NCBI GenBank assembly: GCA_007115705.1
Contig: QXEO01000247.1
Coordinates: 15,178,291-15,242,290 of the forward strand
Direction: 5' to 3'
Source: Dactylis glomerata
Lineage: Eukaryota > Streptophyta > Magnoliopsida > Poales > Poaceae
DNA length: 64,000 bases
Shown piece after piece: positions 52,757-64,000 of the stretch. Each line of letters begins with the position of its first letter. The first letter of the stretch is position 1. The notes under the pieces were generated by a model. It had not been told where the DNA came from. It searched no databases and worked only from the letters and a program-made list of their open reading frames with translations. The position numbers and the translations under genes were made by a program.

Positions 52757-55700
52757 TGTGGTGACCCAGCATACCACTGCATGTGTAGTATGCAAGTCGT
52801 TGACATAACACCAATGAAACACCGTCTCACTATTATTACATCCATCAGAGTGGTACAACAGAAACATCGCAGGTCCACGGTATATCTATAGGATTACAAT
52901 TTCAGCATACAGAAGATCTTCATTACCTCCTCAACAGGTAGAGGTTTAGTCCTGGCGACTACAAATGAGAAAGAAACAAGGAAGACTAAACTAAACTACA
53001 ACTAATGCAGTTGGCTTACTACTCAACTACAGAATACTCTAACTACTTAGGATCTAGGATTAGGAAACTGATTCCTTTCTAACCCTATTCTAGTTTTCCA
53101 CCAAGCTTCGCACAATTGTCGCCTCCGCTGGTAATCAAGACGTTGGTAGAATGCTTCATCTTCATCTTTAGTGTCTCGAGGTTGCCTCCTTGAGTTGCCT
53201 TCAATCTAAGCAAGGGTTACGAGGGAGTGGGGTGAGTAACGAGCGTTACCCAGCAAGTTCATATAGAGTATAAGGTGTTTGATGCACTAACTACAGCCTT
53301 AGACCCAAGAGTCATTCGGCAATGCAAGTTTTTGTAAACATTTCTTCAGAAGGTTGATTTTATTCTGAAAACTATGCCCGACAGCCAACACAGGGTATTA
53401 GTGCCTTGAGAGCACCTTTCCTGCCGCGTTCACAGCTCCTTCCCGAAACAAGGGGTAACATGTCACATCCTTTTACTCTCTGCAGAGGTGTGTCCTTCCA
53501 AAAGAGATCAAAGCCTTGTTGCACAACCGGGCGATCTTTCCCGTCCACACTTCCTTGGTGTGGGGCCCAGTCATTGATCCAAGCCATTCACTGCCTTCTC
53601 CGCACAATACATGCCCACCCAATTCACGCAAGCAGGTTGTGCCCCTGATATTCATCCCCAACGATGAAGTACCTAGGCGTCTCTTGCGGACCATCATAGA
53701 CACCAGTGCCGTGAGAACTTAGGTGTCCCACCCATATGCAAGTAGTCTAGCAAGGTCTACCGCGACCGGCAACTGGCTGCCCGTTGACATGCGAACGAGA
53801 GAAGATACGGCTGACTTTCCCGTCCCATTCCAAGTCTCTTGGACGACACGGTTTTTATGGCGCCAGAATAACTGTGGCATTGGTAGTTAATCATAGGTTT
53901 ACTTTCCCGTGCAAGTGGAACCTCCACCACAACAATCTTACCGTGGTTCCACCTGCCAGCCATCCTCGGTTATCACCACTCGGGTCGATAACCACTAGTC
54001 ATATTATTATAAAAGGAGAACCTTTTGCTTTTTGATGCAATAGTAATACCACCGGTATATTTGCAAGTAATTTGATAAATGTAATCAAGAGATATGAGCA
54101 AGAGTGAACTTGCCTTTTTGATTACAAGATTATGCAAGTCAAGGTCTTCGATACGTAGGAAATCCAAATATTGAAATAGCACCATCATCTGGTAAAGATG
54201 ATGTTAAAAGAACTGCAGCATGATATGCAAATTATATGCTATGCATTGCTCTAAGCGTAACTTAACTCCGATGGTTTAGTATATAAGGTTGTGATGATTT
54301 ATTTATAATGAGTTGCACTTTTAGATTCACTCCATAGCAAGGTTGTTAAGGATTTTTAATTGACTGACAAATTTCAAAGTATTAGAATAAAGCTTAAAAC
54401 AAGAGTTATTGCAGAGGATAGGTATAGCAATAGGTGAAGACTTGAAAGTAACACTTTTAAGTGGTACCTTGTTATTAGCAATCAAGTAGTTGGTTATGGA
54501 CAAGCAAAGCTGAAGTAATTCTTATTTGATAAGAATACCCAGTTTGTTTTAGGGTTGACAACAATCTTAAGACACAAATAGAAGTTATTTGTTAAGGCTT
54601 AATGGAATAGTTGGTTACTTACTTTCAATGTCTTTTGAAAGAATAACATTTGAAGAACATGTTTATTATTGATTAGAAGCACTACACCTAAGGTTTAGTG
54701 TTCTAGGGTTTAGCATAGCTCTATCATAATTAGAGAGTAGTTATTAGATGAGCATACCAAGAGAACAAGCTAAGTTTCATTCAATGTTAAAAGGATTTTA
54801 GTGAAGCATGGACATTCAAGGTAGTTTAGATTATTGTTACCAAAATAGTTGTTTCTATAATTGATGACAAGCTAAACAAGCATAGGCACTCAAATAATTA
54901 GTCATGAGCCAGTAATTATTAGGTGGAGTATAACAAAGGAACAAACTAAGATCCATCTAGTACTTGAACAAATTGCTTGAATAAGATCATTCAAAGCAGT
55001 TGACCTTGCTGTTTAACATGTATAGCTATCTCTATAGTTGGCACAACATTTTTATCAAGCATAGGTAGTTACTTATACCGAGGCATAAGAATTGGTGTGA
55101 TGCTTATCTGTTATGTTCTTAAAAATATTTACTTTTGAAGAACACAACCCTAATGGATATTTTTATTACTTACAAGAATGGTGATTAGGTGATGTCAGAA
55201 AGGTAACAGTTTTTAAGTTGTATCGAAGGTGTTGCGAATAGTTAGTTGACTAAGGTATACCATGTTGAAATAGAATATCAAACTAACCACTCATGGTTGA
55301 ATTAGGAAGTATGGCTAGACTAGCACACTAAGGGTAGTTATTTGTTTTAGTACTAAAAGAAATGGTAGGTGCTTAAGTTATATGTACTTCAAAAGAATAA
55401 CTTTTGAAGAACATATTCTTAAAAGAGTAATTAGTATGGAAATCCATTTTAAGTTGTCAACTTTTATCTTTAGAAACTTTATATTAACTAGTAAAGCATG
55501 ATTCTAAATTACTATTATTTATTAAGATTTGACTTCTACTCACAAGTGACTAGACTCCCAAATGATTAGATATAATTCTAAAGTACCTAATTGTTAAACA
55601 ATAGTTTAAAGTTAGGAATCGATATGAATATGGATTAGTATTTATTTACATTCCCTAGGTTTTAGCACTTTAAAATTATGAGGAAAAGTTGTTCCAGAGT

Positions 55701-58700
55701 CCTAAGGTGCTAATAGCAAGGTTCAAGTTAAGATTCTAAATTCATGAAAAAGCATTTGCAATTGGTTGTTTGAACATACAAACATTTATTTGCTATTTTA
55801 AAACTTATTAGGTTTCAAATTTGGTTCAAATTCCTATTTTGAAAATAGTACTTAATCATGTTCTAAAGTTTCACTCAAAATTATTATACACAAGTATATG
55901 ATATTACAGCACAAATAAATAGATCTTATTTTTAGGATCATTTTGATATATTATTTGCATTTTTCTGACTAAAAATGAAATAGTTATGAATTTGCAAAGA
56001 TTTAAACTTTTTCTGGAATTGGTGATTTAACAGAGAATACTTTTTGTACCCAGTTCAGAGTTGACCCAGCCACTGACTAGTGGGGTCCCTGCCACGTCAA
56101 CTGCCATGTGGTTGTTGACCAGTCAAAAATTGACTGGGCCAACCAGGACATCACCGTCGCCGGTGAACATCGGCGGTCGATCGGTGTTGGCGGTTCAGGG
56201 GTCCAGGAACAACGTAGTTGTGGTGAGTTCAAACGAGGGGAACGAGATGAATTAGATGGCATCAATGCCCCCTAGAAGTGGCCACCAGAGCTTCCCCGTC
56301 GAGCTCCACCGCGATGGCAAACTCTGGTGAACTACAAAAACGGAACTACCGACTACTAGATGATGCAGTAAAGAGCTCCAAATGTGCGCAAGCTCACCGT
56401 GGAGCTTATGGGATGCTCGGAGGTGTCGAGGGTTGACGGAGGCGAGCTCGATTTCGCCGATTCCGGCGAGGTGCTGCGGAAGGTAACGGCAAAATCACGG
56501 CTCCAGGGACTTCCTCTTTCCAATTCCTCTCCTCCGTAGGATCATATCGGCTGTGCGCTCCTCCCAGACCTCTTATTGACGCTCGGGATGCTCTGAAACG
56601 ACGGCGTCTTGAGGCACTCCGGCGATGGCCGTCGGTGATGAGGAGAGGTTAGAGAGGAGTAGAGGTGTCGGTGGAATTCTAGGGTTCCGGCGGCGATGCA
56701 GGCTTCTTATAGGTCTCAGGGGCGGCGGGGTTCATCCGGTCCGTCGGGGAAAGCGGCGGTCGATCGGGCGTCTGGCCGTGTTCCACCGAGCTGCTTCACA
56801 ACTCGAGGAAGATGATGATGCACCCCAGAGCGGTATCGGCCTATCGGGGCTAGGTGCTAGTGGGCTGGTCGGTTGGGCTCGGCCTGGTGGGCTGCGGCCA
56901 GGTAAGTGTTTCTCTTTTTTTCAGTTTCTTATTTTATTTTTCTCTATTTTCTGTGTTGTGTTTCTTATTTGAATTTCAACTTGTTTGCATGAACTTCGAA
57001 TTAAGGCTAGTTCTAAAATGTGAAAAGGATATTACTGGTCCAACATGGTTCATTATATTAATCTTATATGTGCATTTGCACATATGTTATTTTAAAAAAA
57101 CATTAAGACTTGAGTAGGATTCTAAATAGAGATAAATTTGAGTATCATATTCTTCTTGTTAGAAATACTTAACTAGAATTTGTCTATCCCATAAGTTTTG
57201 TAAAAACTAATATTAAAGTCTTGGATGGGAGTAAGATAGGTATCTTAGTATTTTTATTTGATTAAACTTCATATTGGAGTAATTGCCCTAATGAACATAG
57301 AGGTTCCATGTTCATCTCAAGTTTTACTCCAGAGACCTTGGTATGTCCCATGGACTATCCCAAGATCACTAGTGGTTAGGTAATTGAATCAATATACCTA
57401 TTGTTATGTGAATAGATCACTAAGTAAAACACTTGGTTGTCTTATCTTATAAGAATAGTGGTTGGAACTTAATTCTTAAATTTAAGGTTAGGTCACGTGA
57501 ATAGTATATCTTATGATCACATAGTGATGCATAAGTTGGAATGATACTTAGGAATGAAATCCCAAGTAAATGAATAAGGGGTTATGGCATTGGATGGAAT
57601 GCTATTACACTCACTAAGAAAATAATGTTCCCTCTAAAATGTGATCAATGCAACAAAGTCTCTATAGACTAACCAAGTTTCTAGGTCAAGGTTTAGACTC
57701 TGCTCAACCTATATCCAGATGCACTCAATGACAACTTGTACATAGATCAAAGTATCACTTATAACTTTTAACAAGATGATTATCTCCTAATTGAGATGTG
57801 CTTAAGTTGGACTTCTACTCCACACTTGGTTTTAGGATGATATCTGCTTATCAGACTAGGTTTCATAAGTAACCTAATTATCTTTATCAGCAAGCATAAT
57901 TATATACTTGACATGGTCTTACTATTTCCTTCATCAACTCCCATAGTAATTCCATTTTATTTCCTTCATCAACTCCCTCTACCAAGGGTTTATTCTTGGT
58001 TGTACCAACCTTCTGAGATTAAGGATATAATCTCCCCTTTGTGTGATTCATATAGGATACTCCACTTCATAACTTCATAAGTCTAGGTATTGGTCACTTC
58101 CTAAGTATGATTCTAGTCTAGACCAAATTAGGGTTTATGGTGTGATCTCCCCTATATCAAATGACTTGTCCTAATTAGACTTGGAGTAATGTCTAAAGTC
58201 TCCTAGTTGGCCTTTATAGGAATGGCTCTAATATTCTTAAGTTATCTCACCTAGAGTTAAGGCAAATCTTATAATCAAAATAGCATTGAGTTAACCTATC
58301 CACTTCTCATATTTGGACTCACTAGATTAGGACATAAGAATATAGAATAGTTCCTGTTTTAAGAATAAGACTTGTTTTGACTTTTTTAACATGAAAGAAG
58401 TAGGGTTTAAAGAATACCAAGATGATCTTGGCGTGAATAAATATTTGGTCCTAAAATGGTGTGTCAAGCATTTTAGTTTTACCTCACTTAACTCTCTTTT
58501 AGTTGTTGTAACTATCACTACCCAAAACAAGGATTTTAACAAAGGTCATATTGAAGTTTATCGCGCTCTAGTTGATGAGCTACTTCAATTCCATCAACTT
58601 AAGTGAAACTCCAATCACTTTAGTATGTTTTATTTAAATGCGTGAAAATTACCCGGATTTTCTATGCATGAAATACAATGCACACATCTGTTGTCTCTAT

Positions 58701-58729
58701 TTTATAACCTCTAATCCTGGGATATTACA
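52757..58729 (-). repeat. Very long (5973 bp) apparent solo LTR
   Basis: GGTTC at 52752-52756 and 58730-58734 flanks a block that starts TGTGGTGACCC and ends GGGATATTACA. In minus orientation it therefore reads TGTAATATCCC...CCACA. I see no second copy of either end inside the block and no primer site or polypurine tract next to the ends. A solo LTR is therefore the simplest reading. A GC-rich part (about 56040-56900) sits within otherwise AT-rich DNA and could be the promoter and transcript start area. No protein domain is recognised in it. Confidence 0.7.
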
Positions 58730-58734
58730 GGTTC

Positions 58735-58892
58735 TCCTCACTGTGTTTCTCTCTCAAATGTCTTCTGTAAGCTTGGACTTTGATTAGTTTGGCTAGGGGG
58801 CAGGTGGGCAGCAGCGCTAGCTATTTATATGACGTATCCATCATCGGTGTGACCAGCTGAGCACCGCTATCTAAAGATATCTATAGTACTAC
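58735..58892. other. Short unassigned spacer
   Basis: The continuation of the target DNA from 52751. Nothing recognised except a TATTTATATGACG box-like stretch near 58821. Confidence 0.4.
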
Positions 58893-59765
58893 TGACGAGG
58901 GGTTAACTCGACAAATGTCCTAGATGAAGGACTTAGGATCGGGGAGACAGGGCGTCGGATGAACTCGAAGGTAAAGTTAGTCGAAATAGGTGTGTGTCGA
59001 AAGTAAACTTGGGTGTTCAACCTGGCTTGCTTTCAATCTGCCCTACACCGTCCCCTCCTGGCCCCTATATATAGGTGGCCAGGTCTCGAGGATCGGGTAG
59101 GGTCCGATACAGATTACAATATCGACATACGGTAAAGACTCGTATTCGACTATCATTACAATTGGGCCTAGCTTAACGGGCCTCAGGGGTACTCAACTAA
59201 CGGGCTCTATTAACTATACCCTTGTCAGTAGCCCCTGAGATTCTACCAGAATTGTAGATTTAGGTTGAATCTCTAATCTTCAAATCTTCGACTTGATCAA
59301 TTCTTCGACTTCTTCTTATCTTCAAATCTTCGACTTAGTCTTTTCGACTTATTTTCATGATATTCTTTTGCAAGGGGTTTTGATGAACAAGCCTGACAAC
59401 TCTGATGGATCAAGAGGTCAGTTAACTGCCGGAACAGATACTTGTCACCTACTTCAAATTCAATCCCCTTAGACTTGAATTTGGGATACCGGTCAAATCC
59501 ATTCTTTTGCCGCATTTAGGACTTATAAAGAATGAATCCCAGTGGTTCTCAGGGTACCTAGTGCGTCCACCAGGATTTTCTTCGCGTCGTAGACACGGAT
59601 TCATACCAGCAGAGCGCATCCATGTGCGTATACCAGGCCACACAGGACGGATCCCGGGGTCTTACCTTTGTGACAAGTCACGGCATTCGAGTCGTGTTGC
59701 GATAACACAACTCGAGAATCTTATGTCGCAGTCAAATTTTGACTGAAAATATTCGGGTTTCTACA
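58893..59765 (-). repeat. LTR of a Tat-like Ty3/gypsy element, probably its 3' LTR
   Basis: 873 bp, TGACGAGGGG to GGGTTTCTACA in plus orientation. It is related to 1-1094 but inverted and shorter. The TATA box CTATATATAG near 59068 is inside a palindrome. The flanking five bases (ACTAC and ACCAT) do not match, so this is probably one LTR of an element that continues to the right rather than a solo LTR. Confidence 0.75.
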
Positions 59766-60386
59766 ACCATAAAACTCGCTCCCGATGGGAGTAACACTCC
59801 TACACTTCTCCAATCTCTAATGCTTTATCAATAAATATCGTCGGGTGCGCGCTCAGCGCTCCCGATGGGAGTAGCCCCCGAGGCTATAGTCGAAAAAAGA
59901 GTTTTTCGAGTATAGGCTCAAGAGATAATGTAGCTCTTCATACTTCAACTCGAAATACTTCAACTTCGAGGTTCTTCAACTCGAGATACTTTAACTTCGA
60001 AAATAACAGCCCCCAAGGCTATAATCAAAAAATTCTTCACGTACGATCCTTTTTTATCAATTCTGCATTTGTCGGCGCCATCCTGTTTTCTTTTATGACG
60101 TCAATGAAGACGTAGCGCTTCATCAGTGCGAACCGTTTTATGGGTAACACTGTAACTTTCACAATTTTTTGACCGTTTAGTGGGCTGCACGATTTTTGAC
60201 CGTTGGTGGGCTGCCGTTTCCGATCTTTGCGCCATGTCCCAGCCCACGATCCTTCTCCCAGAAGATATATAAATGGCATAGTGGGGAATCGTACTGTTTA
60301 CCAGCTCGTTCCATCCGCCGCCTCCATTGCTAATTCTCTTCTGTCTCTTCCTCTCTTGCGGAGCCCCCTAGCGTGCTTTGTGCTGG
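59766..60386. other. Internal DNA next to the LTR, 5' flank of the antisense gene
   Basis: It contains two copies of GCTCCCGATGGGAGTA (about 59776 and 59866) and a TCGAG/TTCAACT-rich stretch like that in the LTR. Near 60265 the plus strand reads AGATATATAAATGG, a good TATA box about 120 bp before the first ATG at 60387. That makes it the likely promoter of the plus-strand gene. Confidence 0.55.
60264..60277 (+). promoter_or_regulatory. TATA box candidate for the plus-strand gene
   Basis: GATATATAAATGG lies about 120 bp upstream of the ATG at 60387, a suitable spacing for a plant promoter with a short 5' leader. Confidence 0.5.
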
Positions 60387-63072
60387 ATGCGCGTGAAGCA
60401 TCTGGCTACTAAGAGCACCATGGCCAAAACTTCTGCCACCAACTGGGTGCGCTCCACCATCACCAAGAAGGAGGTGGAGAAGGCCACGGCGGACGGCCTC
60501 ATCACCGCCCAAGATTCCATCCAATTTCCCAGTACTGAGCGGATCCCGAAGCCCCCGAGCGGTTACCGGGTAATGTTCCTTGCTTTCCTCCTCCGCGGCT
60601 TGTCCCTTCCTGCCCATGAGTTTCTCCGTGGGCTGTTATTTGTCTATGGTGTGCAGCTCCATCAGCTCACACCGAATTCCCTTCTTCACATTGCTTGCTT
60701 CGTGACTCTCTGCGAGTCATTCTTGGGTATTGAACCCCACTTCCTTCTGTGGAGGTCAATCTTTTGACTCCGCCCCAACATTTCTTTGGCTAGGAAACCC
60801 GAACTGGGCGGAGCCGTCATTTCTGTGCGCCCTGAGGCGCAATACTTTGAATTTTCCATGGCCGCGTCTGTCCAGGGATGGAGGACAAAGTGGTTCTATA
60901 TCAAGGACCGCAAATCCTCTCCTGAAGATGAATTCGGCCTGCCTCCTTTTGATGCTTCCCAGGAGGTTAAGAAATTGGCATCATGGGATACACTCCCCTC
61001 AGATGTAGAAGCACAAGAAATTCTTCCTCTTCTTTCCCGCATCAAGGCTTTGAAAGGAGGTCAAGGAGGTGCTCTGTCGGGTATGCAACTCATAGCGTTT
61101 TTCATTCAACGTCGAGTTCAACCCCTACAACACCGCCTTACCAGACTTTGGAATTACTCCGGTTTGGAAGATCCTACTCGCATATCTGAAGATCTGATAT
61201 CGAAAGAAGAGGTCGACAAGCGAGTCAGGAATCTTACCAAACTCACCAAGGAACACGCGGGTGCGGATTTAACCGCTGACTTTTTCGACTCCGTGCACCC
61301 TCTGCCTGAGGTATGTATCTTCGTGTTTACTTATTGTCGAACTTTGCTTGGTTCGATTTGTGTTTACTCTGTGCCATTGCACTCTGCTAATTTATTCATA
61401 TGCAGGGTCATCAATTCCTTGTCTCTCGTCCTCCTCTTCCAGAGGCAGGGCCCCTACCAGCTGATCTTGCCTCTACTGCATCTGAAGCCCCCGAGGCTGA
61501 CGAAAGTCAGGATGGAGATGATGTCGAAGAATCAGAAGAGGAAACTAGCTCGTCGACATCACCTCCTCCTGTACTAGCTGAAGATGTTGGTGTCGACAAG
61601 AAAAGGAAGCGTGTCGACGAAATTGCTTCATCGAGTTCTGCAGCGGCTGGTAAAGCCACCGTTCTTGCAGAAGATATGGAGTACTTCGACATGCTTGCAT
61701 CGTAAGTATTGTAGTCGAGTTCTTCAATTGCATTGTTCTTGCCTTGTTGTCATAACTTATATTTTTCATGCAGTGATGATGAAGAACCACCAACATATGC
61801 GACAGCTGCTCCACCACCTTCTCCTGTGGCGGTTGATGAGCCTATCGAACCAGATGTTGCACCGAGGGCTACCAGGTCCGGTGTGAAGAAGGTTCCTCAA
61901 GCCCGATACCCTAAACGCTCAAAGAGGGCCAAAGAAGTCGAAGTTTCTCTGGAAGCCCATGCACCTACGGTTTCCTCTGATGACGTGAGCAATTCTTCTT
62001 TACTTTCTTTCCTTTCATGCACTTCTACTCTTACACACTTCTTTTCTCAGGCTTTAGTGAAGAGATTTATTGCCTTGGGCACGGAGTGTGCAGGGTACCT
62101 AAAGGTTGCAAAAGCTTCCGAAGGTACAATCTTGATGTCCAGTCATTACTTTTCTTCCGTGCTTTTTCTTTTCCCATTTATCTGACTCCCTTTCGTCTTC
62201 TTTTGTAGTTGCCTTAGCAACAGCCAATGCTCGAATCGCGTCGCTGGAAGCGGAGCTCAATGCTTCGCGAAAAGCATATGATGTGGCGGCCGCTGCTAAA
62301 GCGGATGCTGAGAAGTCGCAGAAGGCTGCGCTTGGCAAGGCAAAGAAAGCTGAAAAAGCTTTAGCTGAAGCCAACAAGGAGCATGCTCAACGAGAGCAAG
62401 CCGTGGCGGAGCGTCTTCACACCATGTCTACTGACGCTGAAAGTAAGTGCTTCGCCTTGTCTTCTGTTTTCGTCTTCTGTTGCACTGGTGTATTTGTTGA
62501 CACTTGTCTCTTCTTTTCTTTTCTATTGCTTAGAATTCACCGGGGTATCTCCGTCGTCCTTGCAAACGGACGATGATCCTCTTATGGATGCAGTTAACCT
62601 ACTCGAAGAAAACTGGATATCTATCCAGGAGACTTTTGAGTTGGTTAGCCGCGTTCTATCTCGGCTATTTGCCGGGTTGTGGCCGAAGAAAAGGGCGGCA
62701 ATCCCGAAGGACAACCTGACTGAACTTGCCAAGTCCTTCGATACCACTGAAGACCCCACTCTCCAGCTGAAAGGGCTGTCCATTAAGCGTGGCGTCGAGG
62801 GTGCTATTGCACTCTCTCTTGCGCACGGTACAGACTTCGACTGGGAGAGGGTTAGCTCCCCCCATGGTCACACCCGTGATGAGATGAAGGTGTTTTTCGA
62901 GAGGGCGAAGAAGTTGGCACCTGCATTGTTGACAACGATTTCTCCTTCGACAGCCTCTGCTGTGCCTGCTGCGCCACCTCCAGCGGCGAAAGATCCAGTG
63001 CCACCATCGACTTATAGCGAGGAACTGGCCGCGCCCCCTTCTTCCACGGAGCACAATGCTGAGGTGGCGTAG
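60387..63072 (+). pseudogene. Spliced 'putative gypsy type transposon' gene (Transposase_28 family), one premature stop
   Basis: Six exons can be read: 60387-61310, 61406-61701, 61774-61984, 62051-62123, 62209-62442 and 62534-63072. Introns are GT-AG and phases agree. Exon 1 holds the family core (LSLPAHEFLRGLL, LTPNSLLHIACFVTLCESFLG, ASVQGWRTKWFYIKD), known from PF04195, 'putative gypsy type transposon'. Exons 2-3 are acidic and serine/proline-rich with KKRKR-type basic patches. Exon 5 is an alanine/lysine-rich coiled coil. Exon 6 is a helical C-terminal domain. A TGA at 60765-60767 interrupts exon 1 in frame and fits a CpG transition. An alternative ATG is at 60420. The gene is antisense to the neighbouring LTR, as in the antisense extra gene of Tat-lineage elements such as maize Grande. 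Confidence 0.8.
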
Positions 63073-63250
63073 ATTCAGCTTCTTTGTAGCTTTTTTAGTT
63101 TTCTCCTTTTGAATGTAAAGACTTCAATTAAGTGCAACCCGAGAACCTTAGCCATAGGGTTGTGCTCTTATGTAAATATATCCTCTTCGTATGAAGTTTT
63201 ATGCTGCCTCTCTGAAATTGTTTCTCCTTTCTTTTCCTTTTGGCTTGCAG
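63073..63250 (+). other. Gap between the two plus-strand gene parts
   Basis: Likely 3' UTR of the preceding gene (GAATGTAAAG near 63112), then a pyrimidine-rich acceptor TTTTGGCTTGCAG ending at 63250. Confidence 0.5.
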
Positions 63251-64000
63251 TCGATGCGCGTCAATGATCCTTTGGCTCATGCTACTGCTCCTTCCTCTGC
63301 CCGTGGATTCGGTCCTCAGATTTCGTCGACTCCTAGTCGATGCTGTCAATGCGCAGAGTACTTTTCCAGGATATCTGACCTTGAGGCTCGCCTAACTTTG
63401 GCCAAATGTCAGGCACAGATGGCTATTAAAAAGGCTAGCCAAGCCGATAGCTATATGAAGAAAATATCTTCCCTTGATGAAAAGGTCTCCAGTCTGATGG
63501 CGAAGGTTATTCATAATGAAGAATGCGAATCTTTCATCCTTGGCATTGTCGAGTCTGCCTGCGAGATGTTGCGATGTGAGTTTTCTTTCAACTCTTCCTT
63601 TCCTTGCTTGTGCACTGCTGTTTTTGTGACATCTTTTGCCATTTGTAGGTACTTGTTTAGATTTTGCTGCTGAAGAACGTCAAGTTGCTGAGCGAAATGC
63701 GGCTTTGGAGAAAATGTCGACTGGCTGTGAGACTTTGTGGTCTGATCCTCGATGCCGAAGCGCCATTGTATTGCTTCAAGACCGTGCCCAGCATATTGGC
63801 GAATCAGTTGATGGTTGCCGGCGAGCTCTTACAACTATGCACTCCATTATGCTTCCCCGTAATCCTTTGCCTACAACTTTCCCACTTCTTCTTGATACTT
63901 TCAGATCCAGCCATCGTATTCATAGGTTAATAGAACTGAACTTAGTGGCTGGTGCCAATTTTGCTCTCGAGTGGATACGCAAGTGGCACCCCAGATTGAA
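63251..64000 (+). CDS. Second spliced coding region, coiled-coil-like, runs off the window
   Basis: The first exon, 63251-63575 (ATG at 63254), follows a splice acceptor. The second, from 63649 on, joins in phase across a GTGAG..TTTGTAG intron and stays open to the window end. The product has a CCQCAEYFSRISDLEARL opening with close cysteines, a long A/K/E/S-rich helical part and a compact region (CETLWSDPRCRSAIVLLQDR, TTFPLLLDTFRS). It is probably either a further gene of the same antisense module or the continuation of the upstream gene by alternative splicing. No catalytic motif is seen. Confidence 0.6.

Noticed and set aside
56061..56972. GC-rich open frames on both strands
   Set aside because: They lie inside the long LTR, overlap in several frames and have no recognised domain. 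They reflect base composition.
58893..59765. Solo LTR in its own right
   Set aside because: The flanking five bases do not match, and the neighbouring antisense gene module fits an element that continues to the right. The solo reading is less likely but not excluded.

Overview
The window is nuclear DNA of a grass, almost certainly a Triticeae genome of the wheat/barley/Aegilops kind. One intact spliced plant gene sits in a sea of nested retrotransposons, the four related LTR elements carry long LTRs starting TGATACGTCTC, and Stowaway-type MITEs ending in CTCCCTCCG-like tips are present. I see no bacterial-style operons, CRISPR arrays, rRNA or tRNA genes.

Left part (1-14.5 kb). An LTR fragment (1-1094) is followed by the only intact host gene I can reconstruct: a five-exon GATC gene on the minus strand (5432..3410). 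It encodes the organellar glutamyl-tRNA(Gln) amidotransferase subunit C. To its right are two exon-like scraps, a 5'-truncated LINE (minus), a lone LTR (8550-10142), a second 5'-truncated LINE (10766-12404, 16-bp target duplication), two Stowaway-like MITEs and a 197-bp hAT-type MITE with an 8-bp duplication.

Middle part (14.5-51.1 kb). Two nested stacks of LTR retrotransposons have boundaries that can be set to the base from target duplications. Element G2 (14532-29813, minus, TSD GTACC) contains G3 (16901-25217, minus, TSD GCAAG). Element X (30395-51128, plus, TSD ACATG) has its 5' LTR split by a young Ty1/copia Sirevirus-type element (31887-43983, minus, TSD CCTCT). G2, G3 and X share LTR type, a tRNA-Asp primer site and a long non-coding 3' half, but each carries a different coding module: an unknown 197-aa ORF in G2, gag-protease in G3, a large gag-like protein in X. 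None encodes reverse transcriptase or integrase, so they look like non-autonomous Ty3/gypsy (Athila-like) derivatives that depend on a helper. The copia element has gag, pol and a third ORF, a tRNA-Met primer site, several polypurine tracts, and a palindromic CCGGAGTCTCCGG motif scattered through LTRs, untranslated DNA and coding regions.

Right part (51.1-64 kb). A short LINE (19-bp target duplication) and a very long (5973 bp) apparent solo LTR with TSD GGTTC lie here. They are followed by an LTR on the minus strand (58893-59765), related to the fragment at position 1. Beside it a spliced gene-like region on the plus strand (60387 to the window end) encodes a 'putative gypsy type transposon' protein and a coiled-coil-like protein. 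This arrangement fits the antisense extra gene known in Tat-lineage gypsy elements.

LTR divergence judged by eye (copia about 0.4 percent, X about 2 percent, G3 about 3 percent, G2 several percent) agrees with the nesting order.
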